From Siphonodentalium dalli (Eukaryota; Mollusca; Scaphopoda; Gadilida; Siphonodentaliidae), in NCBI GenBank assembly GCA_032622095.1, contig CP136063.1, positions 69,603,980 through 69,667,979 on the forward strand: 64,000 bases of DNA. The letters are read 5' to 3'. The notes under the pieces were generated by a model. The model was given only the letters and a program-made list of their open reading frames with translations. It searched no databases and had not been told where the DNA came from. Made by a program: the position numbers and the translations under genes. Positions 21,655-32,559 of this stretch are shown here, piece after piece. Position 1 is the first letter of the stretch, and every line of letters begins with the position of its first letter.

Positions 21655-21750
21655 CTGTATCTTTCATGGGGTAGTCTGTGTCAATATCAGTTATGGTAGT
21701 CATTCTCCCAGTGGAACTTGGTGGTTGTGAAGTAAGGTCAGATTCAGTGG
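21655..21750 (-). CDS. Ser/Thr-rich short exon of unknown gene
   Basis: Acceptor TTCTCTTATTTAG/CC and donor ACAG/GTATGA bound 96 bp encoding ATESDLTSQPPSSTGRMTTI and TDIDTDYPMKDT. A linker-like composition. It could be an upstream exon of the BEN gene at 18.4 kb, but its exit phase does not fit that exon directly, so a further exon would be needed. Confidence 0.3.
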
Positions 21751-22600
21751 CTAAATAAGAGAAAAAGTGAAATACACCCATTTAGGCCTTACTCAAGTTA
21801 TTATCCAGAAACGAAAAAATTTGATAAACAGTAAGAAAGAAAAAAACCGAAACCATAAGATGAGGTCTGGTGTTTTAAGGAGGGCTATAGACCTCACCCT
21901 CCTGAAATTAAATTAAGGAGGGGACTATAACGATGCACCCCCTAAGTATTTTCGAGGTGGGTATCTGCATCAAAAGATGAAAATTGGAATTTTGAGACAG
22001 TCTGTGAAAATACTCAAAATATGCAGTTGTGGGGGGAAAACAGGCCTTTCAATTGGTATATAGGTTGTTGCGACAGCTGTCTGCGGTGAATATGAAAAGT
22101 ATGATTTTCTGGGATATTTTGGGGAAGAAATCGTCTCACGGCGATAATTAAATGGCATTTTTCCGCGATAGAACACTGACAACTGACTTAAATTGATCGT
22201 CGGTGTCCGAACATTAGGGAAGAAATATTCACTCACCTTCAGTTGGTCAGATATGCTATCCAAGCGTTTATTTCCAAAAAAAAATGTCAACAAATATTTG
22301 TCGACTGATATTTCTCCACCTCAAAATCTACGACTTCCGGTTTTTGTTCGTGTCCGTTGATCCACTGTGGATATATTTCTACAGTTTTTCGTGATCCTTT
22401 TAATGAAAGTTTTATTGTTATTGTTGCGCCTAGAGACGCTTTGTAAATTATAGTTTATAGTTCATAGGATTATAGGATTATTTTCAACTGCTCAGTTTAT
22501 AGTTCTTCTGAAATTCATGATGAAAAATTAGAGTTAGTTTAAAAAAAAAATCTCATTTAGTATTTATACCTTATCTCATCTCACAATATGTGATTTTCCC
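21751..22600. other. No gene recognised
   Basis: AT-rich, with an AGGAGGGCTATAG-like palindrome near 21,880. The minus-strand frame 21,970-22,293 has no support. Confidence 0.4.
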
Positions 22601-22867
22601 GTTATATTGTTCATGACTTGGTGTGGTTCCCTAGTAGAAATGGAACGATTCCCCAACCATGATCACAGTCATATTCGCAACCATGTCCGCAATCATCTGA
22701 GGATGGTTGCATTTGGAACGATTCCCAACCTCCAAGTTAGAGTATATTCTAGCTTGCGCAACAATCAAAATGGTTGCGCAACCATCATGATGGTTGCGCA
22801 ACCACCATAATGATTCCCGCAATCATCCTCAAATGATTCCCTACAATCATATTCGCATGCATCGATC

Positions 22868-23310
22868 ATCGCAATCTTCCTCGCAACCTTCTTTATGATT
22901 CCCACAATCATATCATCGTGTCCATTCTCGCAACCTATAGCTTAATGATGATTGTGGGAATCATAAAGAAGGTTGCGAGATGGGAATCATAAAGAAGGTT
23001 GCGAGGATGGTCATGATGATGATTGCGGGAATCATAAAGAAGGTTGCGAGATGGGAATCATAAAGAAGGTTGCGAGGATGGTCGCGATGCGATGACCATC
23101 CTCGCAACCTTTATGATTCCCATCTCGCAACCTTCTTTATGATTCCCAAAATCATCATAGCGACCATCTTCACAACCTTCTTTATGATTCCCATCTCGCA
23201 ACCTTCTTTATGATTCCCACAATCATCATTAAGCTATAGGTTGCGAGAATGGACACGATGATATGATTGTGGTAATCATAAAGAAGGTTGCGAGGAAGAT
23301 TGCGATGATT
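22868..23310. repeat. Large inverted repeat of AACCTTCTTTATGATTCCC units
   Basis: Left and right arms of about 200 bp are inverse copies (for example CATATCATCGTGTCCATTCT on the left and its inverse near 23,250) around the centre GATGGTCGCGATGCGATGACC near 23,089. Each arm is built of short repeats such as AACCTTCTTTATGATTCCCG. It could extrude a long cruciform. Confidence 0.8.
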
Positions 23311-23399
23311 CCCATCTCGCAACCTTCTTTATGATTCCCGCAATCATCCTCGCAACCTTCTTTATGATTCCCGCAATCATCTTCACAATCATTTCTACC

Positions 23400-23875
23400 C
23401 CCCCCCCCCCCAATTAAATATAAAGTTTACAACCTTCACAGTGGGCACATGCATTACTATAAAGAGTTCTGGCAGTCAAATCATCATTGCAATCTAATTG
23501 GTATACAAATGGGGATAACAAATTAGTGCACATAACAGTTTAGCACAATATGCAATATGGACACTTTGTTGAGCCGAAAGGCTATCGAATCAGAGCACTT
23601 ACTTTGCTACAGTGGATCTTCATCGCAAGACATAACCGATAATATTTACAAAAATACTGACTTTGAAGCACTTGGGAGTCCACCATTCTTACTGGCTAAA
23701 ATATGATCATGTTTGGAGCTCCTGATATATCACAACCAATTCATGTTCTTCCTGTTGAGTAATAAGTTTCCTTGAACTAAATAAAACTTTCAGTTAATTT
23801 CACATTCAAAACTTGCAAAAACTTTACTATTATTTACTTTCACCACCAAAATATTGATGATTACACTTTTTATGT
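23400..23875. other. Paralogous non-coding sequence
   Basis: Matches 13.68-14.09 kb and 16.49-16.90 kb, diverged by some percent. Part of the older copy of the duplicated block. Confidence 0.6.
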
Positions 23876-24388
23876 TTACCCATACCATAGTATGGTAAAC
23901 ATAGTGTCGTTGCCCGGATTGACCACTCGTCGTCCGTCCGTCTGTCTGTCCGTCTGTCTGTAGACGCTTTACGAGTAATGCGATAACTCAAACATTTTTT
24001 ATCCGATCGAAACCAAAATTTGTATATGGGTTTCTCAGCCCAAAATACAGATCGAGTTTGAATTTGGGTTTGATCCGAGATTTAGTTACAGAGTTATGGC
24101 CCTTTTTCAAGTTCCAGCTTAATTAGCTTTATCACTCTATGAGACATATCTGTGTTGGAGTCACTAATAGGTTGAAATCAAAGCCACGTCTGTGTTAACA
24201 TTGTGTTAATGTGACCAAGCTCGGTGCCCAATAAGTGTGATTTCACTTGTGAACTTAATAGTAAGGTGTGAATTGTTTAAAGTTTTTGCACTCATGAAAA
24301 AGATGGGGTAAGGATTTATGAGAATAGCTCATCGCTGTCGCCAAGGTATGGGTTAAACATCTGCCGATCGCGATCGGCCTCTCGTTGT
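23876..24388 (+). mobile_element. ACCATAGTATGG-headed element (about 510 bp)
   Basis: Begins TTTACCCATACCATAGTATG, then runs of TCCGTCTGTCTG, then a core, and ends with the hairpin GCCGATCGCGATCGGC and CTCTCGTT. The paralogous segments at 14.09 and 16.90 kb lack it, so its borders are set by an empty site. Further pieces lie at 19.77, 47.86, 51.88 and 53.85 kb. Confidence 0.7.
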
Positions 24389-24957
24389 TTATTAATTTGA
24401 GAGGAACTTTTTTACCAACAATATTATTTGGTCACACAACAGTGTGAAAAACCTCTCACTATAATTATATATTATAGAACACATTATGTCAATTGACCTT
24501 TCCTAATTAATATTAGGCAGGTAAGATTTGATATGAGCCCTAGTATATATTAAATAACAAAAAATGTCAAACTTTATAAAATATTTAATTTTAAATGGAT
24601 AAATATCCTCTTAACAATTGAAAATAAAGTTCAGAACCATAACATATCAAGAATCAAGAAATTTATACAAGATAATAAACATTACTTACAATTTAATCAA
24701 GTGTCAGCATGATGGGCGATGTGTTTCCATAGCTTTCACAGCAACACATATATTAAAGAAAAGCTTAAAACCTTACTTGAAATGTTGGTACAATTTATAG
24801 CTACATCATGGCAGTTTGCGCTCCAAAATGAAATACTATTTTTCACTTTCGAAATTTTCCGGGTATCGAAATTGGTTGATAAATATCCTATCAACCTTTC
24901 TACGACCATTCTTAACTCAAATAAAGACGCATTGATGTAAGGAAAATACAACTTTAC
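24389..24957. other. Paralogous non-coding sequence
   Basis: Matches 16.90-17.48 kb; likely intron of the second membrane-protein-like copy. Confidence 0.5.
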
Positions 24958-25173
24958 AGTGTTTTGGTCACAAACACAAAGCAGCCATTTGCACAACATG
25001 GAATAGAAAAGAGTGTTCCATTGTAATCCATTCCAGATATGGTAACAATAAAGAGCGTTTCTCTGACTTCTGGCGACAAGTTGAAAACGGCTGAAAAATG
25101 ACTTTGGCAAGTGTTTTTCAGACCATACCAAACTGGTATATCAAAAGTTTGTTTATTTATGGACATATTGTAT
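24958..25173 (-). CDS. Ectodomain-like exon of unknown family, copy 2
   Basis: Same acceptor (CTCATTTGACAG), same donor (ACT/GTAAAG) and the same length as 17,479-17,694. Peptide differences are few (DIPVWYG for DISVWYG, FNLSPEV for FYFSPEV). The downstream partners on this copy are damaged: the short exon is at 19,924-20,005 and no membrane exon follows. This copy may make a soluble product or be decaying. Confidence 0.4.
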
Positions 25174-25352
25174 CTGTCAAATGAGCCATGTCCGTTTAAA
25201 TAATATTAAATGATATTTGTGGATAATTTTGACCCAATATTTTGTTGAAATCAGAAGAGTAAAAAATATTATGGATCGCAATAATCATGTGACATGTGTT
25301 GATAAAACAAAACATTTGTATATATATACATTGGGATTGAGGTGCAAGTTAT

Positions 25353-25507
25353 TCAACTTGAATTAGCCTCTTTCCCAGAATCTTTCCTCTTTCTCAATGC
25401 TTCCAAAGACCTTCTCGCTGTAGAACAACGAGAGTTCATTGTCTTTGTCACCAATGATCTCGAGATCTTTGTGTGTCCTGTCTCGTCTCTAATGGTCGAC
25501 ATATAAC
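25353..25507 (-). CDS. BEN-domain gene copy 2, last exon
   Basis: Acceptor TTTGCAG/GTTATATG, peptide GYMSTIRDETGHTKISRSLV and tail RKRKDSGKEANSS, then stop. It differs from copy 1 at about 11 of 155 bases yet keeps frame, splice site and stop. Confidence 0.55.
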
Positions 25508-25909
25508 CTGCAAACAAATATGAAAAACTGATCAATTGGCGCAAATTATGATGCATTTAGTAGTTTGATATACACAAATTTTTCTTTAATAATATACACT
25601 GGTTTTACAGTCACAAATTATAATCGTGAAGGGCAACCAATTTTCCCATCGACTGGTGAATGCATAGTGAAAATTGACCAGTTAGTTTCAAATTTAAAGC
25701 TTGTTGATGTCAGGTTGGGTGTCATCTTTATGTTGTCTTTGTAATTAATGTGAATCCAATGTGAGCGACTTAAAATGAAATGCCTGATTTAAAAAAAAAA
25801 AATTTTAACTTGTTTTTTTCATTGAGGAAAAATTGGATGGTTGTTTATAATTCAAAGTCATCTATAAAACAACTGTAAAGTAGTGTTAGGTTTACAATGT
25901 TTTAGTTAC

Positions 25910-26150
25910 CTTGAATAGCACCTATGATTGTTTTATCCAATGGAATGGACTTTGCCATTCCATCTGCCGGTCTGTTCTGTGCCACCTTCGTTCCCTTGGC
26001 ACAGCTCTGCCCCAATGTTTTCAAGCTGAAGAAGGTGTTTAGCAGATATCTCACCTTCAGCATCGGTGACTCGACCTCCTCTATTGCTGTTTTCTGTGCA
26101 GCGGTCCAGTACACCTTACTCCCGGGAGTAAGTTCAAATTTTTCTACTGG
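25910..26150 (-). CDS. BEN-domain gene copy 2, penultimate exon
   Basis: Acceptor TTTTTCAG/CCAGTAGAA and donor CAAG/GTAACT are kept. Peptide YWTAAQKTAIEEVESPMLKV, RYLLNTFFSLKTLGQSCAKG, then TKVAQNRPADGMAKSIPLDK. The BEN core residues (LLNTFFS, GQSCAKG, IPLDK) are identical to copy 1, while the loop after SCAKG varies (MTVAM versus TKVAQ). Both copies intact suggests either two genes or recent duplication under constraint. Confidence 0.55.
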
Positions 26151-26907
26151 CTGAAAAATGAATCAATATTTTAGATTGGATCAGTAGTTTGGAATAGCCT
26201 GAGAAAATATCAATGTTGAATTCAAGGTCGTTTGAATGACCAGTGTTGGTGTGAGAAATTCTGTGAAAAATCAATATGGTACGAACGCGGTCAATGTATA
26301 TACTAGTAGTTGATAATATATTAGATGGGCATTTTATTTGTCAGCTGAAGGCCTGTTCACACAAAAGCAATATGACCAATGAGATATAAATATGTTAGTC
26401 ATAGTAACATCATGACTGGGTCAGAAATGTTTAAACTCTGCGACGTTAATATTCAGAATCTGCAATGCATGGATGGGTCTTACTAAACACAAAACAGTAT
26501 AATAGTCATATTAGGCTATGGTACTGTAGGGTTGCTTATTGCAGTAACTAATCAAAGTGTATTCAATATTATTTAGAAACAAGAGATGAGCTAGAGTGCT
26601 CAAATAATATATGCATCAGACCATTGATAATTTGGAGTCCCTAAAATGCAAATTTGACATCATGAGCTTATTTATTTTATTTAAATGTGGCTTAAAAGGA
26701 CTATATTAGTTTGAGATCTGGATCAAATTATATTATCTAAGTTTATATATATTTGACACTTCTATTGAAATAAGGCTGTACATGTACACTCCTAAAAACA
26801 TAAATTAATATTTTAATAAACCTCCAACACTAAGATCTAAAGAAAAAAAAAAACTATTGAATTTCTTCATTTGTCTGATACTATACTAATTTTGTGTTGA
26901 CATTTAG
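26151..26907. other. No gene recognised
   Basis: The first 300 bp repeat 18.67-18.97 kb; the rest is AT-rich without signals. Confidence 0.4.
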
Positions 26908-27168
26908 CTAATCGTGACTGCTAGATATCATGCATGTAGAGTGCGTCTGTAATGCAGAAAACAAATCTGCAATTAAATCTACGAAATCTTGGACTGCAGG
27001 TGTTAACAGGAGACATGTCATGGGTGGAATGGCTTCTAAACGGTACCAAGCAAATTTAAAAGAAGATGCAAATCCTATATTATTTCTGTTCAGTGCATCG
27101 ACAATGGCCCACAGGTCCCTCAAAAAATATTTGTTCACCTTTACCATACAATGGACCTGTGCAGTGGC

Positions 27169-27420
27169 TTACTCAATGTCATCATCCTCTGCGACAACCG
27201 ATGATGAATTGGAACAGTTTTCTTCACATTTGCCACAGGCGTTGGTGCATTTCAAACCGTTCTGTTTGCAACTGCATTGCTGTGTCACAACCAGTGGTGC
27301 AATTGCATCGAATTACCTTTAGTAACGTTGTTGGTGCTGGTGGAAGGTCCGTCGATTTTGGGACTATACGTTCCTCTGTAGCTAACATTGACGCATTGCT
27401 AACTCTCTTTCAATTTTTGT
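27169..27420 (-). pseudogene. C-terminal CXC-domain tail of a broken element gene
   Basis: Minus strand: LATEERIVPKSTDLPPAPTT, then LLKVIRCNCTTGC, and after a frame change CSCKQNGLKCTNACGKCEE, NCSNSSS and an acidic end followed by TAA at 27,169. The cysteine pattern CxC...C...CxC...C...CxxC is of the tesmin/TSO1-like CXC type, preceded by the 'TDLPPAP-x-x-LL-x-VIRC' lead-in that I associate with a large uncharacterised invertebrate family related to the protein at 37.2-40.9 kb. No N-terminal parts remain here. Confidence 0.55.
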
Positions 27421-27430
27421 TGATCGCATA

Positions 27431-28160
27431 ACAAACTGACCTCATGTGAGGGCACATGACGTTTTTAACCTTGCTGATTCCTCATCTCATGTGAGGGCAC
27501 ATGAAGTTTTTAACCTTGCCGATTCCTCATGTGAGGGCACATGAAGTTTTTAACCTTGCCGATTCCTCATGTTTTAGAAACATCAATACATTCTGCATTG
27601 TCGCACATAATTTTGTAAGGTTCCTCTGTAGCTAACATTAACGCATTGCTAACTATCTTTCAATTTTTGTTGATCGCATAACAAACCGACCTCATGTGAG
27701 GGCACATGAAGTTTTTAACCTTGCTGATTTCTCATGTGAGGGCACATAAAGTTTTTAACCTTGCTGATTCCTCATGTGAGGGCCCATGAAGTTTTTAACC
27801 TTGCTAATTCCTCATGTGAGGGCACATGAAGTTTTTAACCTTGCCGATTCCTCATGTGAGGGCACATGAAGTTTTTAACCTTGCCTATTCCTCATGTTTT
27901 AGAAACATCAATACATTCTGCATTGTCGCACATAATTTTGTAAGGTTCCTCTGTAGCTAACATTGACGCATTGCTAATTCTCTTTCAATTTTTGTTGATC
28001 GCATAACAAACCGACCTCATGTGAGGGCACATGAAGTTTTTAACCTTGCCGATTCCTCATGTGAGGGCACATGAAGTTTTTAATCTTGCCGATTCCTCAT
28101 GTGAGGGCACATGAAGTTTTTAACCTTGCCGATTCCTCATGTTTTAGAAACATCAATACA
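27431..28160. repeat. Higher-order tandem repeat array
   Basis: Short units of about 41 bp (CTCATGTGAGGGCACATGAA plus GTTTTTAACCTTGCCGATTC) are grouped into three larger blocks. The blocks are separated by a spacer containing GTTTTAGAAACATCAATACA and TTCCTCTGTAGCTAACATTG; the latter is also part of the adjacent CXC-encoding sequence. Confidence 0.85.
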
Positions 28161-28297
28161 TTCTGCATTGTCGCATATGCCGTTTCTATATTTAGTGCTG
28201 GATTTTGAAAACAAAATGGAATTCAAGTTGTGGAATAGTATCTTTTTCAGGTTGGAGTAAGAAATTCCTCTCAACAAATTTCTCTCGCGCACAGGTG

Positions 28298-28442
28298 GTG
28301 TGTTTCTGAACAAGTGTAGTGTTGGTACAACAGGAATATGGTGAAGTGCAGTGGTGGTGTGTTTCTGAACAGGTGTAGTGTGGGTAACTACCAAGGTGAG
28401 GGTGTTTGACTAGAGGGTGTGTTCAGACTCAAATCAACTCAA
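28298..28442. repeat. Direct repeat, left copy (possible LTR-like)
   Basis: About 145 bp (GGTGTGTTTCTGAACAAGTG to CAGACTCAAATC) repeated at 30,239-30,388 with about 97 percent identity by eye. The roughly 1.8 kb between has no coding sequence and contains an hAT element, so a TRIM-like element or a simple segmental repeat are both possible. Confidence 0.6.
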
Positions 28443-29050
28443 AGCCAATGTGATATTGCGTTGTCTTTATAATAACAAACATGAAATATCGACCTAGTGA
28501 TACAAGAGTCCTGTCCTACAACAATCAGTCTCGAACTATGTTATAGTCTGGTGTACAATTACGAACTATGATAGAGTGTCCTATATAGTGCCTAGTGTAT
28601 ATTATATCCACTATAACAGAGCGTCCTATGTAGTGTCTCGTCCTCCTATCCACCACCTAGTGTGGTGTATCTACACCTCTATAGACACAGGGTAGGAACT
28701 GATCCATAAGAAAAGATCCTCTTGTGATTTTCGGTCCAGTTCACAATCGATACGTTTCCAGTTCACTTGCGAGTTTTTTGTACTTGGTCCAAAACAGACG
28801 TGCTTTACACCATGTACCAAACTACCGTATCGCAATAACCATTAGCGATTCAATTCAAACAAAAGTGAGTCTAGAGTGAAGTTTTTGTATGCTTCGTTGA
28901 CAAGATAATTACGATGGCCATCTTGTAATTTATTGAGGAATTTTAGATATTGTGCGATTGCATCAATATAAATTGAATATTTCCCCTATTTGAGCCGTAC
29001 AGCATGGTTTACTGCTTTGGAACCTACCATTAGTGCCATTTTACAGAATG
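28443..29050. other. No gene recognised
   Basis: Contains small local repeats (ACTATGATAGAGTGTCCTAT-like). No open frame of note. Confidence 0.4.
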
Positions 29051-29615
29051 CAGGGTTTCCGCTAGGGGGTAGGGGAATGGGGCCTGTTTGTAGATAGGGG
29101 AAAACACGAACACCTGCTTCGAAAATTTAGAAAAGTGCAACACTAGAAATGCATTGTCCAGCACGCCCAGAACGCGAATTACGATTATAATTCTGGTATG
29201 TATACATTCTCAAAATTAAAACAAGAAATGTAACAATTTACATCGTTTATGTGATACAACAGTCAGTCAATTAACCACATTATTGTGATTGAACTGAGTG
29301 AAATAAAAACGAACTTTTAACTGATACTAGCTCCAGATTTATTTTTTATTTCCGGTGGGTAGAATAATTAAATGTACTATGATATTTCGTACCAGTTAAA
29401 ATTCAACTATACTCTTCGCAGTTCTCTTCGCAGTTCATGACCAACAGTAACATTCACTCGTCTTTTAAAAATTAATTCGATCTACGAACACTGGTTTAAA
29501 AAGCTTGGAACTATTTTGTTGTCGCATTCAATCATTTGGGGGTCGCACAATTGAAATTACCTTGAGAGAATTGCTGCTATCGGCGGGAAAGTGTTAGCTA
29601 TGATGCTTCATTGGG

Positions 29616-29647
<32 letters not shown>

Positions 29648-29974
29648 ATTGCTATCGGCGGGAAAGATATATACTTGGTAACCAACGAAGCTATGCTATG
29701 ACGCTTCGTTGGTAGAGTTACGTCACAAATATTGCATTCGCATCGTACACAAAATATATCGTTTCCGGCTATATATTACGAATCGATATGCTGAGGGTTT
29801 TACGGTTACACGAAATTCCAGGGTTTTCAAGGAGTTTGCATTAAAACAAGGGGTTCAAGGGCCCTGGGAGGGGAATGGGTCAGGGGAAAACTCAGGAAAA
29901 CTTGGCTAGGGGAAAACTTGGCTAGGGGAACGGGGCCGTCGAAGGGACCCCCTGCCGGTATAGCGGAATCCCTG
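29051..29974. mobile_element. hAT-type non-autonomous element
   Basis: Ends are CAGGGTTTCCGCTAGGGGGT and, inverted, CAGGGATTCCGCTATACCGG. CAGAATG flanks both sides (29,044-29,050 and 29,975-29,981) as a 7-8-bp target duplication; hAT elements typically start CAGGG. A 30-base G run lies inside. No transposase. Confidence 0.7.
29617..29646. repeat. Thirty-base poly-G tract
   Basis: Uninterrupted G run inside the hAT element, flanked by two partial copies of TATCGGCGGGAAAG. Could form quadruplex DNA; the length in the assembly may be unreliable. Confidence 0.8.
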
Positions 29975-30238
29975 CAGAATGAGAGGTGTGTCTTTTCACA
30001 GGGTGCTGTGTCGTTGAGCGTTACACCCGGTCCCCATATCTCACGTCCATACAAGAGAATTGGTTTTACTAGTATGCGAAATAATTTGAGAAGGAGTGTA
30101 ACTGGTAGGTCATTCTGTTGACATTCGTGCTTGATTTTATATTTTACTTTTTGTTCTTTGAGTGTTAGACTCTCTGCTGATTTGAAATGTCCTATTACAA
30201 GTTTCTAATGATGTGGTAAGAAACACCTCTACAACTAT

Positions 30239-30388
30239 ATGGTGTGTTTCTGAACAAGTGTAGTGTTGGTACAACAGGAATGTGGTGAAGTGCAGTGGTG
30301 GTGTGTTTCTGAACAAGTGCAGTGTGGGTAACTACCAAGGTGAGGGTGTTTGACTAGAGGGTGTGTTCAGACTCAAATCCACTCAAAG
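30239..30388. repeat. Direct repeat, right copy (possible LTR-like)
   Basis: Partner of 28,298-28,442 in the same orientation. Confidence 0.6.
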
Positions 30389-31204
30389 AGAGTGATGTAT
30401 ATCATTGAGGAGCCCTATGGGGTAATTATCAAGTAGTGGGTACCATGAACATTATAGTACAGGAATAAACAATTTGTTAATACGAATCAATATTTTATGT
30501 ATTTCTAATGAGGTAATAATTAATTGTACATGTAATAGAGTTTTGTAGTAAATCGAAATGTGGAACCCATCACATAGTTCCTTTAATGAACATGATACAA
30601 AAATGCATATAACATAAATATAACATAAAAATGATGATAAATATATAAAATATACTATTCTTCATTGGTTGAATTACTTGTCCTATGGTCTTCATTAGAA
30701 ACCTGCTTATTAGAAGGCTGATGATATGACATCTCCATCTCCCTTCCATTCGCATAACTGCTGAATGTCTTTCATTGTCGATTAGAGATCCATCTACCTT
30801 TTGGACCCTTCTTGGCGTCAAGGCTACTTGGCGTACTTGCTGTCTTAGGCCAAAAAAAAAAACAGTCTGTTTCCGATAACATGGGGAAATTTTTCCAGGC
30901 AGGCAGGCAGGGTTTTTTTTTGTTTTACACTTTTTTTTTTTTTTTTAAATTTGTCATTTGAACAGATTTGAAAGCGATAAAACAGTGCATTAACATGTAT
31001 TAAAGAGTTTTGAATATCATATACCTGCCAACTGCCCAAGTATTGGATCTCATTCATAGCAGTACCATTTTGAATAGACAGGGAAATTGTTGATGGGATC
31101 AATATTGCTCTCAGATATATTCATGTATTCTGACAAATACCGACCGGTGATCACTTGATAGAGTTCAAAGTAGTTTAAGTTTAGAATTTTATTTGACAGA
31201 ATAT
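30389..31204. other. No gene recognised
   Basis: AT-rich with an A run near 30,850 and a T-rich run near 30,910-30,950. The minus-strand frames at 30,570-31,102 have no domain. Confidence 0.4.
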
Positions 31205-31560
31205 CCAACATGCATAAAAATAAACTCTAAACCCCCAATTGAAAGTTTGAGCTGAACTTCCCCTATAGGCCTGTAAAGTAAGACCCCCCACCCACAATTG
31301 AAAATTTGAGCAGCAGAACCCCCCCCCCCCCCCCCACACAATTGAAAAACTTACCCTCAAGGCCTGTAAAGTAAGAACCCCCCCCCCCCACAAGTGAAAA
31401 TTTGAGCAGAACTTCCCCTATAGGCCTGTAAAGTAAGAACACCCCCCCCCCCCCCAATTGAAAATTTTAGCAGAACTTCCCCTTTTTGGCCTGCAAAGAA
31501 ACCCACCCCCCCCCCCCCCACAATTGAAAATTTTAGCAGAACTTCGGCCTGTAAAGAACC
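31205..31560. repeat. Poly-C minisatellite
   Basis: Five to six units of about 60 bp. Each contains CAATTGAAAATTTTAGCAGA-like sequence, CTTCCCCTATAGGCCTGTAA and a run of 7-17 C. The Gly- and Pro-rich frames here are artefacts. Confidence 0.8.
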
Positions 31561-32559
31561 AAACTAAGACTCCAGTCAAATCAACATACAATGGCTTCAA
31601 GATTATACGTATACGTTGCGTAATTTTCCGCGTGCTTCTATAGTCGGATCATATACGAAGAGTGGTGCCGACATACAGGTATTCGGTCCGTCATCAACAG
31701 TTACGTTCCAGGGATAAAACAGGTACAGGTTGATATAGGTATCATGTTTCTCTCTATGATAAATTATGGGGAGAGTTGACAATAACTGTGGTCGTAAACG
31801 CGTTTGCCTGGCATGATTCCCCGCAGGAATTTCCTGCAATATCAGCTGGTTGCGGAAATGACAATTAAAAACTACAGTTGAAGGGCAAACTACTATAAAT
31901 CACAACGTTATGACAGCCATACGAAAACAAAAGCATTGTAGCTTGCATCATCCCATTGGCAATGTGTTCCATGTACTTGTGAAAACTTCTGAGCAAGCGA
32001 TTTTAGTATCAGAAGTCTGTTTGTAGCAACATGCAAGTACGGTATAGTGCGTACATGCCTTTTTTGCTCGCAAACGATCACACAGTCACGTAAATATATC
32101 GGACACTATGTTTTTTATAGAGATCCCCATATATTAAAAATGGGCCATGCATTGTGTACAGAATGCTGTTCCTTGTATTCATTGCAAGGTCACTGCAAAC
32201 GATATAGCCTGATATAGCTTAATCACGGACAGTCATTTTCTCGCCAAAACGCACGTGTTTTCACTGCATGGTGTTATCGCGTACATTGTTGTCGCTCGTG
32301 CATGGTACATATCATATGTCAGTTTCAGAAATAAACTGCGTAGACGGGCGGTGTTAAATAGTATATTTCAATGCGATGTCGTACGTTCTATATTTAGCCC
32401 GATTCCAGGAATTCGCGTCATCAGGTTTACGTTTCTGGGAACAGCTTTGTCACCGCCCAATTACGCGAAGGATTTAAGTTTGAGGCGCTATAATACATTG
32501 TATTTTCTTTACAAACACAGCCCATAAACGACGTGGGATTTCCGATTGATTGATTGATT
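31561..32559. other. No gene recognised
   Basis: Unique-looking sequence slightly richer in GC than its neighbours. Short frames on both strands show no motif. Confidence 0.4.

Noticed and set aside
26908-27147. Minus-strand 79-codon frame with a protein-like look
   Set aside because: It lies after the stop of the CXC tail and its opening codon is in presumed 3' untranslated sequence; no motif.
31181-31643. Gly- and Pro-rich frames
   Set aside because: Poly-C minisatellite translation.
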